Assembly: GCF_003044935.1 (NCBI RefSeq)
Contig: NZ_POXP01000004.1
Location: 62,001-126,000 of the forward strand
Direction: 5' to 3'
Source of the DNA: Neisseria subflava
GTDB taxonomy: Bacteria; Pseudomonadota; Gammaproteobacteria; Burkholderiales; Neisseriaceae
Length of the DNA: 64,000 nucleotides
Shown here: piece after piece, positions 7,540 through 16,766 of the stretch
Position numbering within the stretch: position 1 is the first letter of the stretch
How the letters are laid out: each line of letters begins with the position of its first letter
The notes under the pieces: generated by a model
Database searches by the model: none
The model's input: only the letters and a program-made list of their open reading frames with translations
Told to the model about the DNA's origin: nothing
Made by a program: the position numbers and the translations under genes

Positions 7540-8982
7540 ATGAAACAACTGTCTATGTATATCAACGGCCGCTTTGAAACCGACTTTAACGATACATGGC
7601 GTGATGTATTGAATCCGGCAACCGAAGAAGTCATCGCGCGTGAGCCTAAAGGCGGAAAAGCCGATGTTGACCGTGCCGTTGCCGCGGCCAGAGATGCACA
7701 AACTGCATGGGAGCGTTTGCCTGCCGTTGAGCGCGGTGTATACCTGCGCAAAATTGCCCAAGGCATCCGCGAACGTGCCGACGAGCTGACGGATACCATT
7801 GTCGCCGAAGGCGGCAAAACCAAAGATTTGGCACGCATAGAAGTTATGTTCACTGCCGATTATCTCGATTATCAAGCCGAATGGGCGCGCCGTTATGAAG
7901 GCGAAATCATCCAGAGCGACCGTCCGCGCGAAAACATTTTATTGTTCAAACGTCCTTTGGGCGTAATCGCCGGCATTTTGCCGTGGAACTTCCCATTCTT
8001 CCTGATCGCCCGCAAAATGGGCCCGGCTTTGGTAACTGGCAATACCATCGTCGTCAAACCAAGCAGCGTTACCCCGATTAACTGCCACATCTTTGCTGAA
8101 ATCGTTCATGCTTCAGGCTTACCGGCCGGCGTATTCAACGTCGTCAACGGCCCGGGCGCAGAAATCGGCAATGCCTTGGCATCGCATCCGCAAGTCGATA
8201 TGGTCAGCCTGACCGGTTCTGTCGATGCCGGCCGCCAAGTGATGGAAGCCGCCTCCGCCAACATTACCAAAGTCTCACTGGAACTGGGCGGCAAAGCCCC
8301 TGCCATCGTCCTGAAAGATGCCGACTTGGATTTGGCCGTCAAATCCATCTTGGCTTCACGCGTGGGCAATACCGGCCAAATCTGTAACTGCGCCGAACGC
8401 GTATATGTCCACAGCAGCCTGAAAGACGCATTTATCGAAAAAATGACCGCCGCCATGAAAGGTGTACGCTACGGCAACCCGGCCGAAGCCGAAGCCGGCG
8501 CACTGGAAATGGGGCCGTTGATTGAAGAACGCGCCGTAAAATCCGTTGCCGAGAAAGTCGAACGCGCAGTTCGACAAGGCGCAACCTTGGTTTGCGGCGG
8601 CAAACGTGCCGACGGTAAAGGCTACTTCTTCGAACCTACCCTGCTGACTGATACCGACAACAGCATGGACATTATGAAGGAAGAAACCTTCGGCCCCGTC
8701 CTGCCGGTTGCCACTTTCGACACGCTCGATCAAGTCATCGCTTTGGCAAACGACAGCGAATTCGGCCTGACCAGCTCCGTCTATACCACCAATCTGAATG
8801 AAGCGTTTTATGTAACCCGTCGCCTGCGCTTCGGAGAAACCTACATCAACCGCGAAAACTTCGAAGCCATGCAGGGCTTCCATGCCGGTTGGAAAAAATC
8901 AGGTATCGGCGGCGCCGATGGCAAACATGGTTTGGAAGAATATCTGCAAACCCAAGTTGTTTATTTAGAAACCGATATCTAA
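7540..8982 (+). CDS. aldA: Aldehyde dehydrogenase, AldA (lactaldehyde/glycolaldehyde dehydrogenase) type
   Basis: A 480-residue NAD-dependent aldehyde dehydrogenase that oxidises small aldehydes such as lactaldehyde or glycolaldehyde to acids. The start is ATG 7540 with AGGAGA upstream; the frame is open back to 7255, but that part has no family similarity. Catalytic residues are visible: N150 in P-W-N-F-P, E249 in L-E-L-G-G-K and C282 in G-Q-I-C-N-C-A-E-R, the last motif being characteristic of AldA. It is followed by an uptake sequence and an IS-end repeat. The actual substrate is inferred from the subfamily. Confidence 0.88.
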   Translation: MKQLSMYINGRFETDFNDTWRDVLNPATEEVIAREPKGGKADVDRAVAAARDAQTAWERLPAVERGVYLRKIAQGIRERADELTDTIVAEGGKTKDLARIEVMFTADYLDYQAEWARRYEGEIIQSDRPRENILLFKRPLGVIAGILPWNFPFFLIARKMGPALVTGNTIVVKPSSVTPINCHIFAEIVHASGLPAGVFNVVNGPGAEIGNALASHPQVDMVSLTGSVDAGRQVMEAASANITKVSLELGGKAPAIVLKDADLDLAVKSILASRVGNTGQICNCAERVYVHSSLKDAFIEKMTAAMKGVRYGNPAEAEAGALEMGPLIEERAVKSVAEKVERAVRQGATLVCGGKRADGKGYFFEPTLLTDTDNSMDIMKEETFGPVLPVATFDTLDQVIALANDSEFGLTSSVYTTNLNEAFYVTRRLRFGETYINRENFEAMQGFHAGWKKSGIGGADGKHGLEEYLQTQVVYLETDI

Positions 8983-9040
8983 CCGCCGATACTGCCCTTC
9001 ATGAAACAAAAGGCCGTCTGAAACTGATTTTTCAGGTTAA

Positions 9041-9090
9041 ACTGCACCCAAAAAGTTGCCACTCCAACTAACAAGGTGCAGTTTTTTTAT
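9041..9090 (+). repeat. 50-bp IS-end repeat, copy 1 (upstream of the exported-protein gene)
   Basis: It begins ACTGCACCCAAAAAGTTG and ends GGTGCAGTTTTTTTAT. The start resembles the terminal sequence of IS150-group IS3 elements. The same 50-base unit recurs at 9721-9770 in the same orientation with a few substitutions. Its ends form an ACTGCACC/GGTGCAGT stem followed by T's, so it may also act as a terminator for aldA. No transposase sequence follows this copy. Confidence 0.75.
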
Positions 9091-9120
9091 AACTAATTTT
9101 TATTAAATAGGAAAGTAACC

Positions 9121-9696
9121 ATGTTGCACAAAATCGGGATCATGAGCGCGTTGATCTTGGGTCTTGCTATGCCGGCTGCTGCCGAATGTTTGATTCAAAA
9201 GGACGGTATCGGAGGAATTAAATTGGGGCAGAACTTGAAGCAGGTAAAACAGAAATTCCCGAAGGCGAAAATGGACAAAACAAGCGATGCCGATGGCGTG
9301 TCTTTTGTTGCCATCGCACTATCTAAAGACGTCTTGGTTTTCGCTTCTCAAGATGGGGAAGATGATCCTGATACCCCTATAAAACTGCATAAAAAAATTA
9401 ATTTTTTGGAAACCGATTCTCCTACCTGTCACACGACTTCAGGTGTACACCCGGGTATAAAGATTAAAGACGCAGAATCCAAGCTGGGCAAAGTCAAAGG
9501 AATCCAACTATCAGAAATCGAAGCGCGTGAATACGCAACATTTGCCCGCCAACCAAAACATTTCGGATTTAGAGTAGAACAGGGGACAGGGATTTATCCG
9601 GGTAAAGGTGAAACACCGAATCAAACTCGGCGTTACCGTCAAACGGGACGTATTGAGGCAATTTACGTATCTCAATCCAAAGGTTTTGATAATTGA
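9121..9696 (+). CDS. Exported protein of unknown function
   Basis: A 191-residue protein with a signal peptide (M-L-H-K-I-G-I-M-S-A-L-I-L-G-L-A-M-P-A-A-A, cleavage predicted before E22). The mature part holds two cysteines (C23 and one in S-P-T-C-H-T) that could form a disulfide in the periplasm. It begins with G-I-G-G-I-K-L-G-Q-N-L-K-Q-V-K-Q-K-F-P, a segment type seen in many small exported proteins of unknown function. It is preceded by AGGAAAG. It lies between two direct copies of an IS end, suggesting acquisition or rearrangement. I do not recognise the family. Confidence 0.72.
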   Translation: MLHKIGIMSALILGLAMPAAAECLIQKDGIGGIKLGQNLKQVKQKFPKAKMDKTSDADGVSFVAIALSKDVLVFASQDGEDDPDTPIKLHKKINFLETDSPTCHTTSGVHPGIKIKDAESKLGKVKGIQLSEIEAREYATFARQPKHFGFRVEQGTGIYPGKGETPNQTRRYRQTGRIEAIYVSQSKGFDN

Positions 9697-9720
9697 AGAA
9701 CACGATATTAGGCAGAATGA

Positions 9721-9770
9721 ACTGCACCCAAAAGTTGCTCCCTCCAACTAACAAGGTGCAGTTTTTTTAT
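9721..9770 (+). repeat. 50-bp IS-end repeat, copy 2 (left end of an IS3-family remnant)
   Basis: Direct copy of 9041-9090, differing only at a few central positions. Here the repeat runs straight into an ATG (9769) of a transposase OrfA remnant, so this is the natural left end of the element. It ends with a T-rich hairpin able to terminate the preceding gene. Confidence 0.75.
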
Positions 9771-9960
9771 GTCCCTATATGCATTACACTTCAAATACCA
9801 AGACCAATACCACATCTCACGCACCCATCTGCAACGTTGGATAACCGCCTGTCAGGAAAGCGGCATAGGCGCACTCAAACCCTTCAGTCCAAAATCATGA
9901 CCAACCACCGCAAAAATCCCTTCATCGCCGACAAGCCGATCACAAAAATACAGTTTTTGG
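9769..9960 (+). pseudogene. IS3-family transposase OrfA remnant
   Basis: From ATG 9769 the frame reads M-S-L-Y-A-L-H-F-K-Y-Q-D-Q-Y-H-I-S-R-T-H-L-Q-R-W, a helix-turn-helix segment of the OrfA type, interrupted by TGA at 9898-9900. It then continues in frame with M-T-N-H-R-K-N-P-F-I-A-D-K-P. The usual C-terminal leucine-zipper part and the whole of OrfB are absent. From about 9950 to 10097 there is no gene: the stretch holds two uptake sequences (around 9973 and 10050) and the region before lysS. Confidence 0.65.
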
Positions 9961-10097
9961 GGGCAGTTCAGGTTTCAGACGGCCTTTCTGCCTTTATAGA
10001 AAAAAACACCGACATCGCGTAAAATAGAGCCAATTTTTCACTTTATTCAGGCCGTCTGAAAACTCCGGCAGCCTGACTCATTTTTCCGGAAAACACC

Positions 10098-11609
10098 ATG
10101 AGCGAACAAAACAATCCTCAAATCGAGCCGCAGTTGGACGAAAACCAAATCATCGCCCTGCGCCGCGAGAAACTGCACAACATCCGCAAAGAACGCAACG
10201 CCTACCCTAACGATTTCAAACGCGACAGCTTTGCCGCCGACCTGCACACCCAATACGGTGAAATCAGCAAAGAAGAACTCGACCCGCAAGGCATTACCGT
10301 CAAAGTAGCCGGCCGCATGATGCTCAAACGTCAAATGGGCAAAGCCAGCTTCGCCACCATTCAAGACGTTACCGGTCAAATCCAGCTTTATTTGAACAAC
10401 AAAGGCGTGAGCCAAGAAGTTTTGGACGACTTCAACCACTGGGACCTGGGCGACATCGTTGGCACGGAAGGTACTTTGTTCAAAACCAACCACGGCGAAT
10501 TGACCGTGCGCGTGTCCAACATCCGCCTGCTGTCCAAATCCCTGCGTCCTCTGCCCGACAAACATAAAGGCTTGAGCGATCAGGAAACCAAATACCGTCA
10601 ACGCTACGTCGATTTGATTGCCAACGAAGAATCGCGCAATACCTTCATCAAACGCAGCCAAATCATCCAATCCGTGCGCAATTTCATGGTCAACGAGCAT
10701 TATTTGGAAGTTGAAACCCCAATGATGCACCCGATTCCAGGCGGTGCGACGGCAAAACCGTTCGTTACCCACCACAATGCCTTGGACATTCCACTCTATC
10801 TGCGCATTGCGCCCGAGCTGTATCTGAAACGCCTGGTTGTCGGCGGCTTGGAACGCGTGTTTGAAATCAACCGCAGCTTCCGTAACGAAGGCATGTCCGT
10901 GCGCCACAACCCCGAATTCACCATGATCGAATTCTATGAAGCCTTCTCCGACTACGAACGCATGATGCAAATGGCGGAAGACATCATCCGCAACGCTTCC
11001 CGCGCGGTAAACGGCACGGCAAAAATCAGCTACAACGGCAAAGAAGTCGATTTGGAAAGCCCGTTTGAACGCCTGACCATTCTCGGTGCCATCAAAAAAT
11101 ACAATCCGCACTACACCGATGAGCAGTTGAACGATGAAGAATGGCTGAAAAAAGAAATCGTCAAACACGGCGAAAGCCTGCCTCCTTCTCCGGGCATCGG
11201 TAGCCTGCAACTTGCCCTGTTTGAAGGTTGCGCAGAAAGCAAACTGTGGAACCCGACTTTCATCATCGACTACCCTGTCGAAGTGTCGCCATTGGCACGC
11301 GCATCCGACAGCAAACCGGGTCTGACCGAACGCTTCGAGCTTTTCGTTGTCGGCCGCGAACTGGCAAACGGCTACTCTGAGTTGAACGATCCGGAAGACC
11401 AAGCCGAACGCTTCAAAGCACAAGTGGCGCAAAAAGACGCCGGCGACGACGAAGCCATGCACTACGATGCCGACTACATCCGCGCCATGGAATTCGGCCT
11501 GCCACCGACCGGCGGTTGCGGCATCGGCATCGACCGCTTGGTAATGTTGCTGACCGATTCGCAAACCATCCGCGACGTGATTCTGTTCCCGCAAATGCGT
11601 CCTGAATAA
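10098..11609 (+). CDS. lysS: Lysyl-tRNA synthetase, class II
   Basis: A 503-residue cytoplasmic enzyme that charges tRNA-Lys. The N-terminal OB-fold anticodon-binding domain covers about 60-150. Class II motif 2 is [20 protein letters not shown], and motif 3 is [14 protein letters not shown] near the C-terminus. Length matches bacterial LysS. It starts at ATG 10098 after an uptake sequence and ends before a DUS hairpin. Confidence 0.97.
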   Translation: MSEQNNPQIEPQLDENQIIALRREKLHNIRKERNAYPNDFKRDSFAADLHTQYGEISKEELDPQGITVKVAGRMMLKRQMGKASFATIQDVTGQIQLYLNNKGVSQEVLDDFNHWDLGDIVGTEGTLFKTNHGELTVRVSNIRLLSKSLRPLPDKHKGLSDQETKYRQRYVDLIANEESRNTFIKRSQIIQSVRNFMVNEHYLEVETPMMHPIPGGATAKPFVTHHNALDIPLYLRIAPELYLKRLVVGGLERVFEINRSFRNEGMSVRHNPEFTMIEFYEAFSDYERMMQMAEDIIRNASRAVNGTAKISYNGKEVDLESPFERLTILGAIKKYNPHYTDEQLNDEEWLKKEIVKHGESLPPSPGIGSLQLALFEGCAESKLWNPTFIIDYPVEVSPLARASDSKPGLTERFELFVVGRELANGYSELNDPEDQAERFKAQVAQKDAGDDEAMHYDADYIRAMEFGLPPTGGCGIGIDRLVMLLTDSQTIRDVILFPQMRPE

Positions 11610-11626
11610 CACATTGAAATAAAATC

Positions 11627-11666
11627 AAGGCCGTCTGAAAACAAGACTCTGTTTTCAGACGGCCTT
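11627..11666 (+). terminator. DUS-pair hairpin terminator of lysS
   Basis: A 16-bp stem (11627-11642 with 11651-11666), 8-base loop and a following T run, built from inverted AG-type uptake sequences. Confidence 0.85.
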
Positions 11667-11796
11667 TTTGTTCAAATATGTAAAATGGGAAAATTAAAAT
11701 CAATAAATCCTTTACACCATAATAATAAAATTACATGATAATCAAAAAGATAATATAAAAAAGAATATGTAAACGTTTTTCAATTTGTTGACAGTC

Positions 11797-11805
11797 TGCT
11801 AGAAT
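11797..11805 (+). promoter_or_regulatory. Possible extended -10 promoter of the symporter gene
   Basis: TGCTAGAAT matches an extended -10 element (TG-N-TAGAAT). It is 67 bp before the start codon, in an AT-rich gap. A TTGACA at 11788-11793 is too close to serve as its -35. Tentative. Confidence 0.35.
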
Positions 11806-11871
11806 ACATCCAATTACAGGCAGCCCACACACACAGGCCGTCTGAAAATGCAGAAACTCTGAAAGGTTTGT

Positions 11872-13296
11872 ATGGATCAATTTTTCGAACAGCTTCACGG
11901 CTGGGTAAACGCCATCAACGACCCAATGTGGTCGGGATTGGTATATATGCTTTTAGGCGCAGGCCTATTTTTTACCATTACCACCGGTTTTGTACAATTC
12001 CGCCTCTTCGGCCGCAGTATCAAAGAAATGCTAGGCGGTCGCAAACAAGGTGATGATCCGCACGGAATCACACCGTTCCAAGCATTTGTTACCGGCTTGG
12101 CCAGCCGCGTAGGTGTGGGCAACATCGCCGGTGTGGCGATTGCCATCAAACTCGGCGGGCCGGGCGCGGTATTCTGGATGTGGGTAACTGCCTTAATCGG
12201 CATGAGTTCGGCGTTTGTCGAATCTTCACTGGCCCAACTCTTTAAAGTCCGGGACTACGACAACCACCACTTCCGCGGCGGTCCTGCCTACTACATAACT
12301 CAAGGCCTGGGACAAAAATGGCTGGGCGTTTTGTTCGCCCTGAGCCTGATTTTCTGTTTCGGCTTTGTATTTGAAGCCGTACAGACCAATACCATCGCCG
12401 ATACCACCAAAGCGGCATGGGGCTGGGATCAACACTATGTCGGTGTCGCCCTGGTCATTCTGACTGCCCCGATTATCTTCGGCGGTATCCGTCGCGTATC
12501 TAAAGCCGCGGAAATTATCGTTCCGCTGATGGCGGTTTTATATCTCGTCATAGCACTCTTCATCATTGCTACCAATATTTCCCTAATTCCTGATGTGTTC
12601 GGTCAGATTTTCTCCAACGCGTTCAACTTCGATTCGGCTGCAGGCGGTTTCCTCGGCGGTCTGATTTCGACCACCATGATGCAGGGTATCAAACGCGGCC
12701 TGTATTCCAATGAGGCGGGTATGGGTTCCGCGCCGAACGCCGCAGCCGCAGCCGAAGTGAAACACCCCGTCTCCCAAGGCATGATTCAAATGCTGGGCGT
12801 TTTCGTTGATACCATCATCGTCTGCTCATGCACCGCCTTTATCGTCTTGACCTATCAACAGCCTTACGGCGACCTGAGCGGTGCGGCGCTGACCCAAGCG
12901 GCAATCGTCAGCCAGGTAGGCGAATGGGGCGCGGGCTTCCTTGCCGCCATCCTGTTTATGTTTGCCTTTTCAACCGTTATCGGCAACTATGCCTATGCTG
13001 AGTCCAACGTCCAATTCATCAAGAGCCATTGGCTGATTACCGCCGTTTTCCGTATGCTGGTTTTGGCATGGGTCTACTTCGGCGCAGTTGCCAACGTACC
13101 CTTGGTATGGGATATGGCAGACATGGCCATGGGCATCATGGCATGGATTAACCTCGTTGCCATCCTGCTCCTGTCCCCACTTGCCTTCCTGCTGTTGAAA
13201 GACTACACAGCCAAGCTGAAAATGGGTAAAGACCCAGAGTTCAAACTCTCTGAACACCCGGGCTTGAAACGCAAAATCAAATCCGATATCTGGTAA
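11872..13296 (+). CDS. Sodium:alanine/glycine symporter (AGCS family)
   Basis: A 474-residue inner-membrane transporter with about 11 helices. The AGCS signature lies near residues 60-95: G-I-T-P-F-Q-A-F-V-T-G-L-A-S-R-V-G-V-G-N-I. A second conserved block reads G-L-Y-S-N-E-A-G-M-G-S-A-P-N-A-A-A, which is also typical (AlsT/DagA group). It imports small neutral amino acids, probably alanine or glycine, with Na+; exact substrate inferred. It stands alone, between the lysS terminator and its own DUS hairpin. Confidence 0.92.
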   Translation: MDQFFEQLHGWVNAINDPMWSGLVYMLLGAGLFFTITTGFVQFRLFGRSIKEMLGGRKQGDDPHGITPFQAFVTGLASRVGVGNIAGVAIAIKLGGPGAVFWMWVTALIGMSSAFVESSLAQLFKVRDYDNHHFRGGPAYYITQGLGQKWLGVLFALSLIFCFGFVFEAVQTNTIADTTKAAWGWDQHYVGVALVILTAPIIFGGIRRVSKAAEIIVPLMAVLYLVIALFIIATNISLIPDVFGQIFSNAFNFDSAAGGFLGGLISTTMMQGIKRGLYSNEAGMGSAPNAAAAAEVKHPVSQGMIQMLGVFVDTIIVCSCTAFIVLTYQQPYGDLSGAALTQAAIVSQVGEWGAGFLAAILFMFAFSTVIGNYAYAESNVQFIKSHWLITAVFRMLVLAWVYFGAVANVPLVWDMADMAMGIMAWINLVAILLLSPLAFLLLKDYTAKLKMGKDPEFKLSEHPGLKRKIKSDIW

Positions 13297-13300
13297 AACC

Positions 13301-13330
13301 AAAGGCCGTCTGAAATTTCAGACGGCCTTT
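13301..13330 (+). terminator. DUS palindrome terminator after the symporter gene
   Basis: A perfect 30-bp palindrome (15 + 15) of two uptake sequences, ending in a T run. The middle A/T pairs must open to form the loop. Confidence 0.8.
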
Positions 13331-13344
13331 TTAATCCCTGCCAT

Positions 13345-13605
13345 CTAGATAAAACGATGCCCCGCACCTTTGAACCGACAGAACCGAAAGCCACCAAAGA
13401 CACCTACACAGCCGAACGTTTTATCTGACTGACCAAGCTGAACAACTTGCGTATTTTAGAGCAAGGTAGCGAGCGGCCATTGACCGATACCGAACGTGCC
13501 ATACTTATAAATCAGCCGTATAAAAAGAAACTGACTTACGCACAAGCCCGTAAGCTACTGGGTTTAGAAGATACCGCCTTTTTCAAAGGCTTGAGTTACG
13601 ACAAA
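13345..13605 (+). pseudogene. cas9: Relic of type II-C cas9 (internal fragment)
   Basis: About 87 codons in one frame match the recognition-lobe region of meningococcal-type Cas9, roughly residues 250-340 from memory of that protein. Recognisable blocks are T-F-E-P-x-E-P-K-A, [32 protein letters not shown] and [26 protein letters not shown] at 13426-13428 stands where the protein has Trp. Neither the RuvC/HNH nuclease parts nor cas1/cas2 are present. The match ends near 13603, where a CRISPR repeat fragment begins. It is non-functional and a clear deletion remnant. Confidence 0.85.
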
Positions 13606-13680
13606 ATGAGAAAGGGAGCTACAACTATATTCACCCCATTGAATGAAACAATAAAATTGTAGCGTTGTAAAATAAAATAG
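13604..13680 (-). CRISPR. Two-repeat, one-spacer remnant of a type II-C CRISPR array
   Basis: Read on the minus strand, 13625-13604 matches the first 22 bases of the 36-base meningococcal repeat (starts GTTGTAGCTCCC, known from the literature). The remainder is lost at the junction with the cas9 relic. Next, 13655-13626 is a 30-base spacer, the normal spacer length for this system. Then 13679-13656 is a decayed repeat whose last eight bases (GCTACAAT) are intact, including the TACAAT that serves as the -10 box of repeat-embedded promoters. The extended TG of that promoter is changed. Confidence 0.75.
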
Positions 13681-13697
13681 AGACTTCCTAAATGAAA

Positions 13698-13725
13698 AAA
13701 GCACTACCTAAACAGGTAGTGCTTT
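13698..13725 (-). terminator. Terminator of the alpha (rplQ) operon
   Basis: Perfect 12-bp stem (13698-13709 with 13714-13725) with a 4-base loop, followed on the minus strand by six T's. It lies 14 bp after the rplQ stop and is the end of the ribosomal block. Confidence 0.92.
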
Positions 13726-13738
13726 CATATCAATTTGC

Positions 13739-14113
13739 TTATTCAGCAGAATCAGCTGCTTTATCAACCAATTCAACCAATGCCAAAGGAGCATTGTCGC
13801 CTTTACGGAAACCGTATTTCAGTACACGAACATAGCCGCCGTTACGAGCAGCAAAGCGTGGACCCAATTCGTCAAACAATTTAACTACAACATCACGATC
13901 GCGAGTGCGGTCAAAAGCCAAACGACGGTTTGCCAAAGAAGGTTTTTTACCCAAGGTAATCAAGGGCTCAACTACGCGGCGCAATTCTTTTGCTTTAGGC
14001 AAAGTTGTCACGATGGTTTCGTGAGTCAACAAGGAATTCGCCATATTGCGCAGCATCGCAGCACGGTGGCTGCTAGTACGGTTTAATTTGCGGTTGCCAT
14101 TACGATGACGCAT
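13739..14113 (-). CDS. rplQ: 50S ribosomal protein L17
   Basis: 124 residues beginning [17 protein letters not shown], the invariant L17 start. Binds 23S rRNA around the tunnel exit. Last gene of rpsM-rpsK-rpsD-rpoA-rplQ, directly before a strong terminator; slightly longer at the C-terminus than the E. coli core. Confidence 0.97.
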   Translation of the reverse strand: MRHRNGNRKLNRTSSHRAAMLRNMANSLLTHETIVTTLPKAKELRRVVEPLITLGKKPSLANRRLAFDRTRDRDVVVKLFDELGPRFAARNGGYVRVLKYGFRKGDNAPLALVELVDKAADSAE

Positions 14114-14137
14114 GTCATTATCCTTTAATCTTCAAAC

Positions 14138-15124
14138 TTACGGCTTTTCTAAGCCTACAGGCGGCCAAGCTTCTAATTTGGAACCTAATGTCAAACCTTT
14201 AGAGGCCAACACTTCTTTGATCTCATTCAAAGATTTACGACCCAAATTAGGGGTCTTGAGAAGCTCGGTTTCAGTACGTTGAATCAAATCGCCAATATAG
14301 TAAATATCTTCAGCTTTCAGACAATTAGCTGAACGTACGGTTAATTCCAAATCATCTACAGGACGCAACAAGATAGGATCGATAGGAGGTGCTTTTTCTT
14401 CAACCTCTTCAACCGGAGTACCTTGCAGATCTGCAAAAATAGACATTTGGTCAATTAAGATACGTGCGGCACTACGTACAGCCTCTTCCGGATCAATAGA
14501 ACCATTGGTTTCAATATCTAAAACCAATTTATCCAAATCCGTACGTTGCTCTACGCGTGCAGGTTCAACTTCAAAGCTAACACGACTGATGGGCGAAAAG
14601 CTCGCATCCAACTGAATCGCACCAATCTGTTTGTTCTCATCACGCAATACGCGACGACCTGAAACAGATTGATAACCACGACCTTGCTCTACTTTAATTT
14701 CCATGTCGATTTGGCCATTGTCAGCCAAGTGGCAAATAACATGTTCAGGATTGATGATTTCCACATCGTGTGGCAAATCAATATCACCGGCTACAACTGC
14801 ACCGGCACCTGTTTTCTTCAAAGTCAACTGAACTTGGTTACGACCGTGGAGCTTGAATACGATACCTTTAATGTTCAAGAGAACGTCAACAACATCCTCT
14901 TGAACACCATCAATAGTAGAGTATTCGTGCAATACGCCGGAAATAACTACTTCAGTTGGGGCAAAGCCATTCATGGATGACAGTAAGATACGACGCAAAG
15001 CATTACCTAAAGTATGACCAAAACCACGTTCAAATGGCTGCATAGACACCTTGGCCCGAGTGGAAGACAAAGTATCTACATCGATTTGACGAGGTTTCAA
15101 AAATTCGGTTGTGCTATTTTGCAT
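14138..15124 (-). CDS. rpoA: RNA polymerase alpha subunit
   Basis: 328 residues. The N-terminal domain (1-230) that dimerises and assembles beta and beta-prime contains [18 protein letters not shown]. The C-terminal domain (about 250-320) that binds UP elements and activators contains R-S-A-N-C-L-K and [11 protein letters not shown]. Located 24 bp before rplQ in the alpha operon. Confidence 0.98.
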   Translation of the reverse strand: MQNSTTEFLKPRQIDVDTLSSTRAKVSMQPFERGFGHTLGNALRRILLSSMNGFAPTEVVISGVLHEYSTIDGVQEDVVDVLLNIKGIVFKLHGRNQVQLTLKKTGAGAVVAGDIDLPHDVEIINPEHVICHLADNGQIDMEIKVEQGRGYQSVSGRRVLRDENKQIGAIQLDASFSPISRVSFEVEPARVEQRTDLDKLVLDIETNGSIDPEEAVRSAARILIDQMSIFADLQGTPVEEVEEKAPPIDPILLRPVDDLELTVRSANCLKAEDIYYIGDLIQRTETELLKTPNLGRKSLNEIKEVLASKGLTLGSKLEAWPPVGLEKP

Positions 15125-15149
15125 TTAACTGTCCCTCATTGAGCTAGCA

Positions 15150-15770
15150 TTATTTAGAGTAGAACTCTACCACCAGCTGTTCATTAATATCGCCAGACAA
15201 TTCTGAGCGATCCGGCATATTTTTGAATACGCCTTCCAATTTGTCGGCATCAACAGATACCCAGCTTGGCAAGCCAATTTGAGTAGCCAGGCTCAATGCT
15301 TCTTGGATACGTACTTGTTTCTTAGCTTTTTCACGAACAGCTACAACATCACCTGCTTTAACTTGGAAAGAAGGGATATTAACAACTTGACCGTTTACGA
15401 CGATAGCTTTGTGAGAAACCAATTGACGTGCTTCGGCGCGAGTAGAGCCGAAACCCATACGGTAAACGACATTGTCCAAACGGGACTCCAGCAATTGCAG
15501 CAGCAATTCACCGGTAGAGCCTTTACGACGAGCTGCTTCCGCGAAGTAACGACGGAATTGACGCTCTAATACGCCATAAATACGACGGATTTTTTGTTTT
15601 TCACGCAATTGCAAACCGTAGTCTGACAAACGTGGTTTTTTCGCACCGTGTTGACCAGGTGCAGAATCCATTTTACATTTGGAATCCAAAGAGCGACGTG
15701 CACTCTTCAAAAACAGATCCGTACCTTCGCGACGTGCTAATTTACATTTAGGGCCAATATAACGTGCCAT
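15150..15770 (-). CDS. rpsD: 30S ribosomal protein S4
   Basis: 206 residues starting [18 protein letters not shown]. An S4 RNA-binding domain (about 95-160) contains [11 protein letters not shown]. Primary 16S-binding protein; in E. coli it is also the translational repressor of the alpha operon. Whether that holds here is not visible. Confidence 0.98.
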   Translation of the reverse strand: MARYIGPKCKLARREGTDLFLKSARRSLDSKCKMDSAPGQHGAKKPRLSDYGLQLREKQKIRRIYGVLERQFRRYFAEAARRKGSTGELLLQLLESRLDNVVYRMGFGSTRAEARQLVSHKAIVVNGQVVNIPSFQVKAGDVVAVREKAKKQVRIQEALSLATQIGLPSWVSVDADKLEGVFKNMPDRSELSGDINEQLVVEFYSK

Positions 15771-15789
15771 GTTTTAAATCACTCCAATA

Positions 15790-16185
15790 TTAAATACGAC
15801 GTTTTTTAGGCGGACGGCAACCGTTATGAGGCAACGGGGTAACGTCAGTAATGCTGGTAATCTTGAAACCAAGAGCGTTTAAAGCACGTACAGAAGATTC
15901 GCGACCAGGGCCAGGGCCTTTAATGCGAACTTCTAAATTTTTAACGCCATACTCTTGGGCAACTTTACCAGCTGCTTCTGCTGCAACTTGTGCTGCAAAT
16001 GGTGTACTTTTACGAGAACCTTTAAAACCAGCGCCGCCAGAGGTAGCCCAAGACAATGCATTGCCTTGACGGTCAGTGATTGTAATGATGGTATTGTTGA
16101 AAGATGCATGAACGTGCACAATACCTTCGCTTACGGTTTTACGTACTTTTTTACGTACACGCGAAGCTGTGTTTGCTTTAGCCAT
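15790..16185 (-). CDS. rpsK: 30S ribosomal protein S11
   Basis: 131 residues with the conserved core [15 protein letters not shown] and the Arg-rich C-terminus [12 protein letters not shown]. It forms part of the platform near the mRNA exit. Sits 20 bp before rpsD. Confidence 0.98.
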
Positions 16186-16204
16186 TAATCAAATTCCTTA
16201 AAAT

Positions 16205-16567
16205 TTATTTCTTACCGGCAATCGCTTTGCGCGGACCTTTACGGGTACGAGCATTTGTGCGAGTGCGTTGACCACGACAAGGCAAGCCACGACGATGACG
16301 GAAGCCGCGATAGCAACCCATATCCATCAGTCGTTTAATGCTCATCGTTACTTCACGACGCAAATCGCCTTCAACTTCATATTTAGCAACTTGCTCACGC
16401 AAAGCGTCTAATTGAGCCTCGTCCAAATCTTTTGCTTTAGTAGTAGGAGCAATATTTGCTGCCTCACAAATCAATTTAGCACGAGTCGCACCAATACCAT
16501 AAATAGCCTGAAGGCCAATTACGATATGGGCATTATTAGGGATATTTACCCCTGCAATACGAGCCAT
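16205..16567 (-). CDS. rpsM: 30S ribosomal protein S13
   Basis: 120 residues, [10 protein letters not shown] at the start and the basic tail [14 protein letters not shown]. Contacts the P-site tRNA and the intersubunit bridge. First of the alpha-operon genes, 68 bp after rpmJ. Confidence 0.98.
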   Translation of the reverse strand: MARIAGVNIPNNAHIVIGLQAIYGIGATRAKLICEAANIAPTTKAKDLDEAQLDALREQVAKYEVEGDLRREVTMSIKRLMDMGCYRGFRHRRGLPCRGQRTRTNARTRKGPRKAIAGKK

Positions 16568-16634
16568 ATTTTTTCCTTTTTAGGGCAAAGTATGTCACTA
16601 TACCACAAAATCAATAGTTAAGAAAACTAGCTTC

Positions 16635-16748
16635 TTAACCTTGACGTTGTTTGTGACGTGGGTCAGTACAAATTACGCGAACTACACGATTACGACGAAT
16701 AATCTTGCAATTGCGACAAATTTTCTTTACAGAAGGTTGTACACGCAT
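16635..16748 (-). CDS. rpmJ: 50S ribosomal protein L36
   Basis: A 37-residue gene. It reads [24 protein letters not shown] and ends H-K-Q-R-Q-G. Zinc ligands C11, C14, C27 and H32 are all present, so this is the zinc-binding form. It lies between infA and rpsM, as in many proteobacteria. Confidence 0.95.
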   Translation of the reverse strand: MRVQPSVKKICRNCKIIRRNRVVRVICTDPRHKQRQG

Positions 16749-16766
16749 TTTATTTCCTTTTATCGT

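Noticed and set aside
10047-11612. A 521-codon open frame antisense to lysS
   Set aside because: It lies wholly opposite a strongly conserved lysS, its sequence is rich in Phe, Gln and His as expected for an antisense shadow, and there is no ribosome-binding site or family similarity.
13656-13680. The decayed repeat as a tracrRNA anti-repeat
   Set aside because: It lies exactly one 30-base spacer from the other repeat and matches the repeat end rather than the recalled tracrRNA sequence; the rest of a tracrRNA (GC-rich hairpins) is missing.
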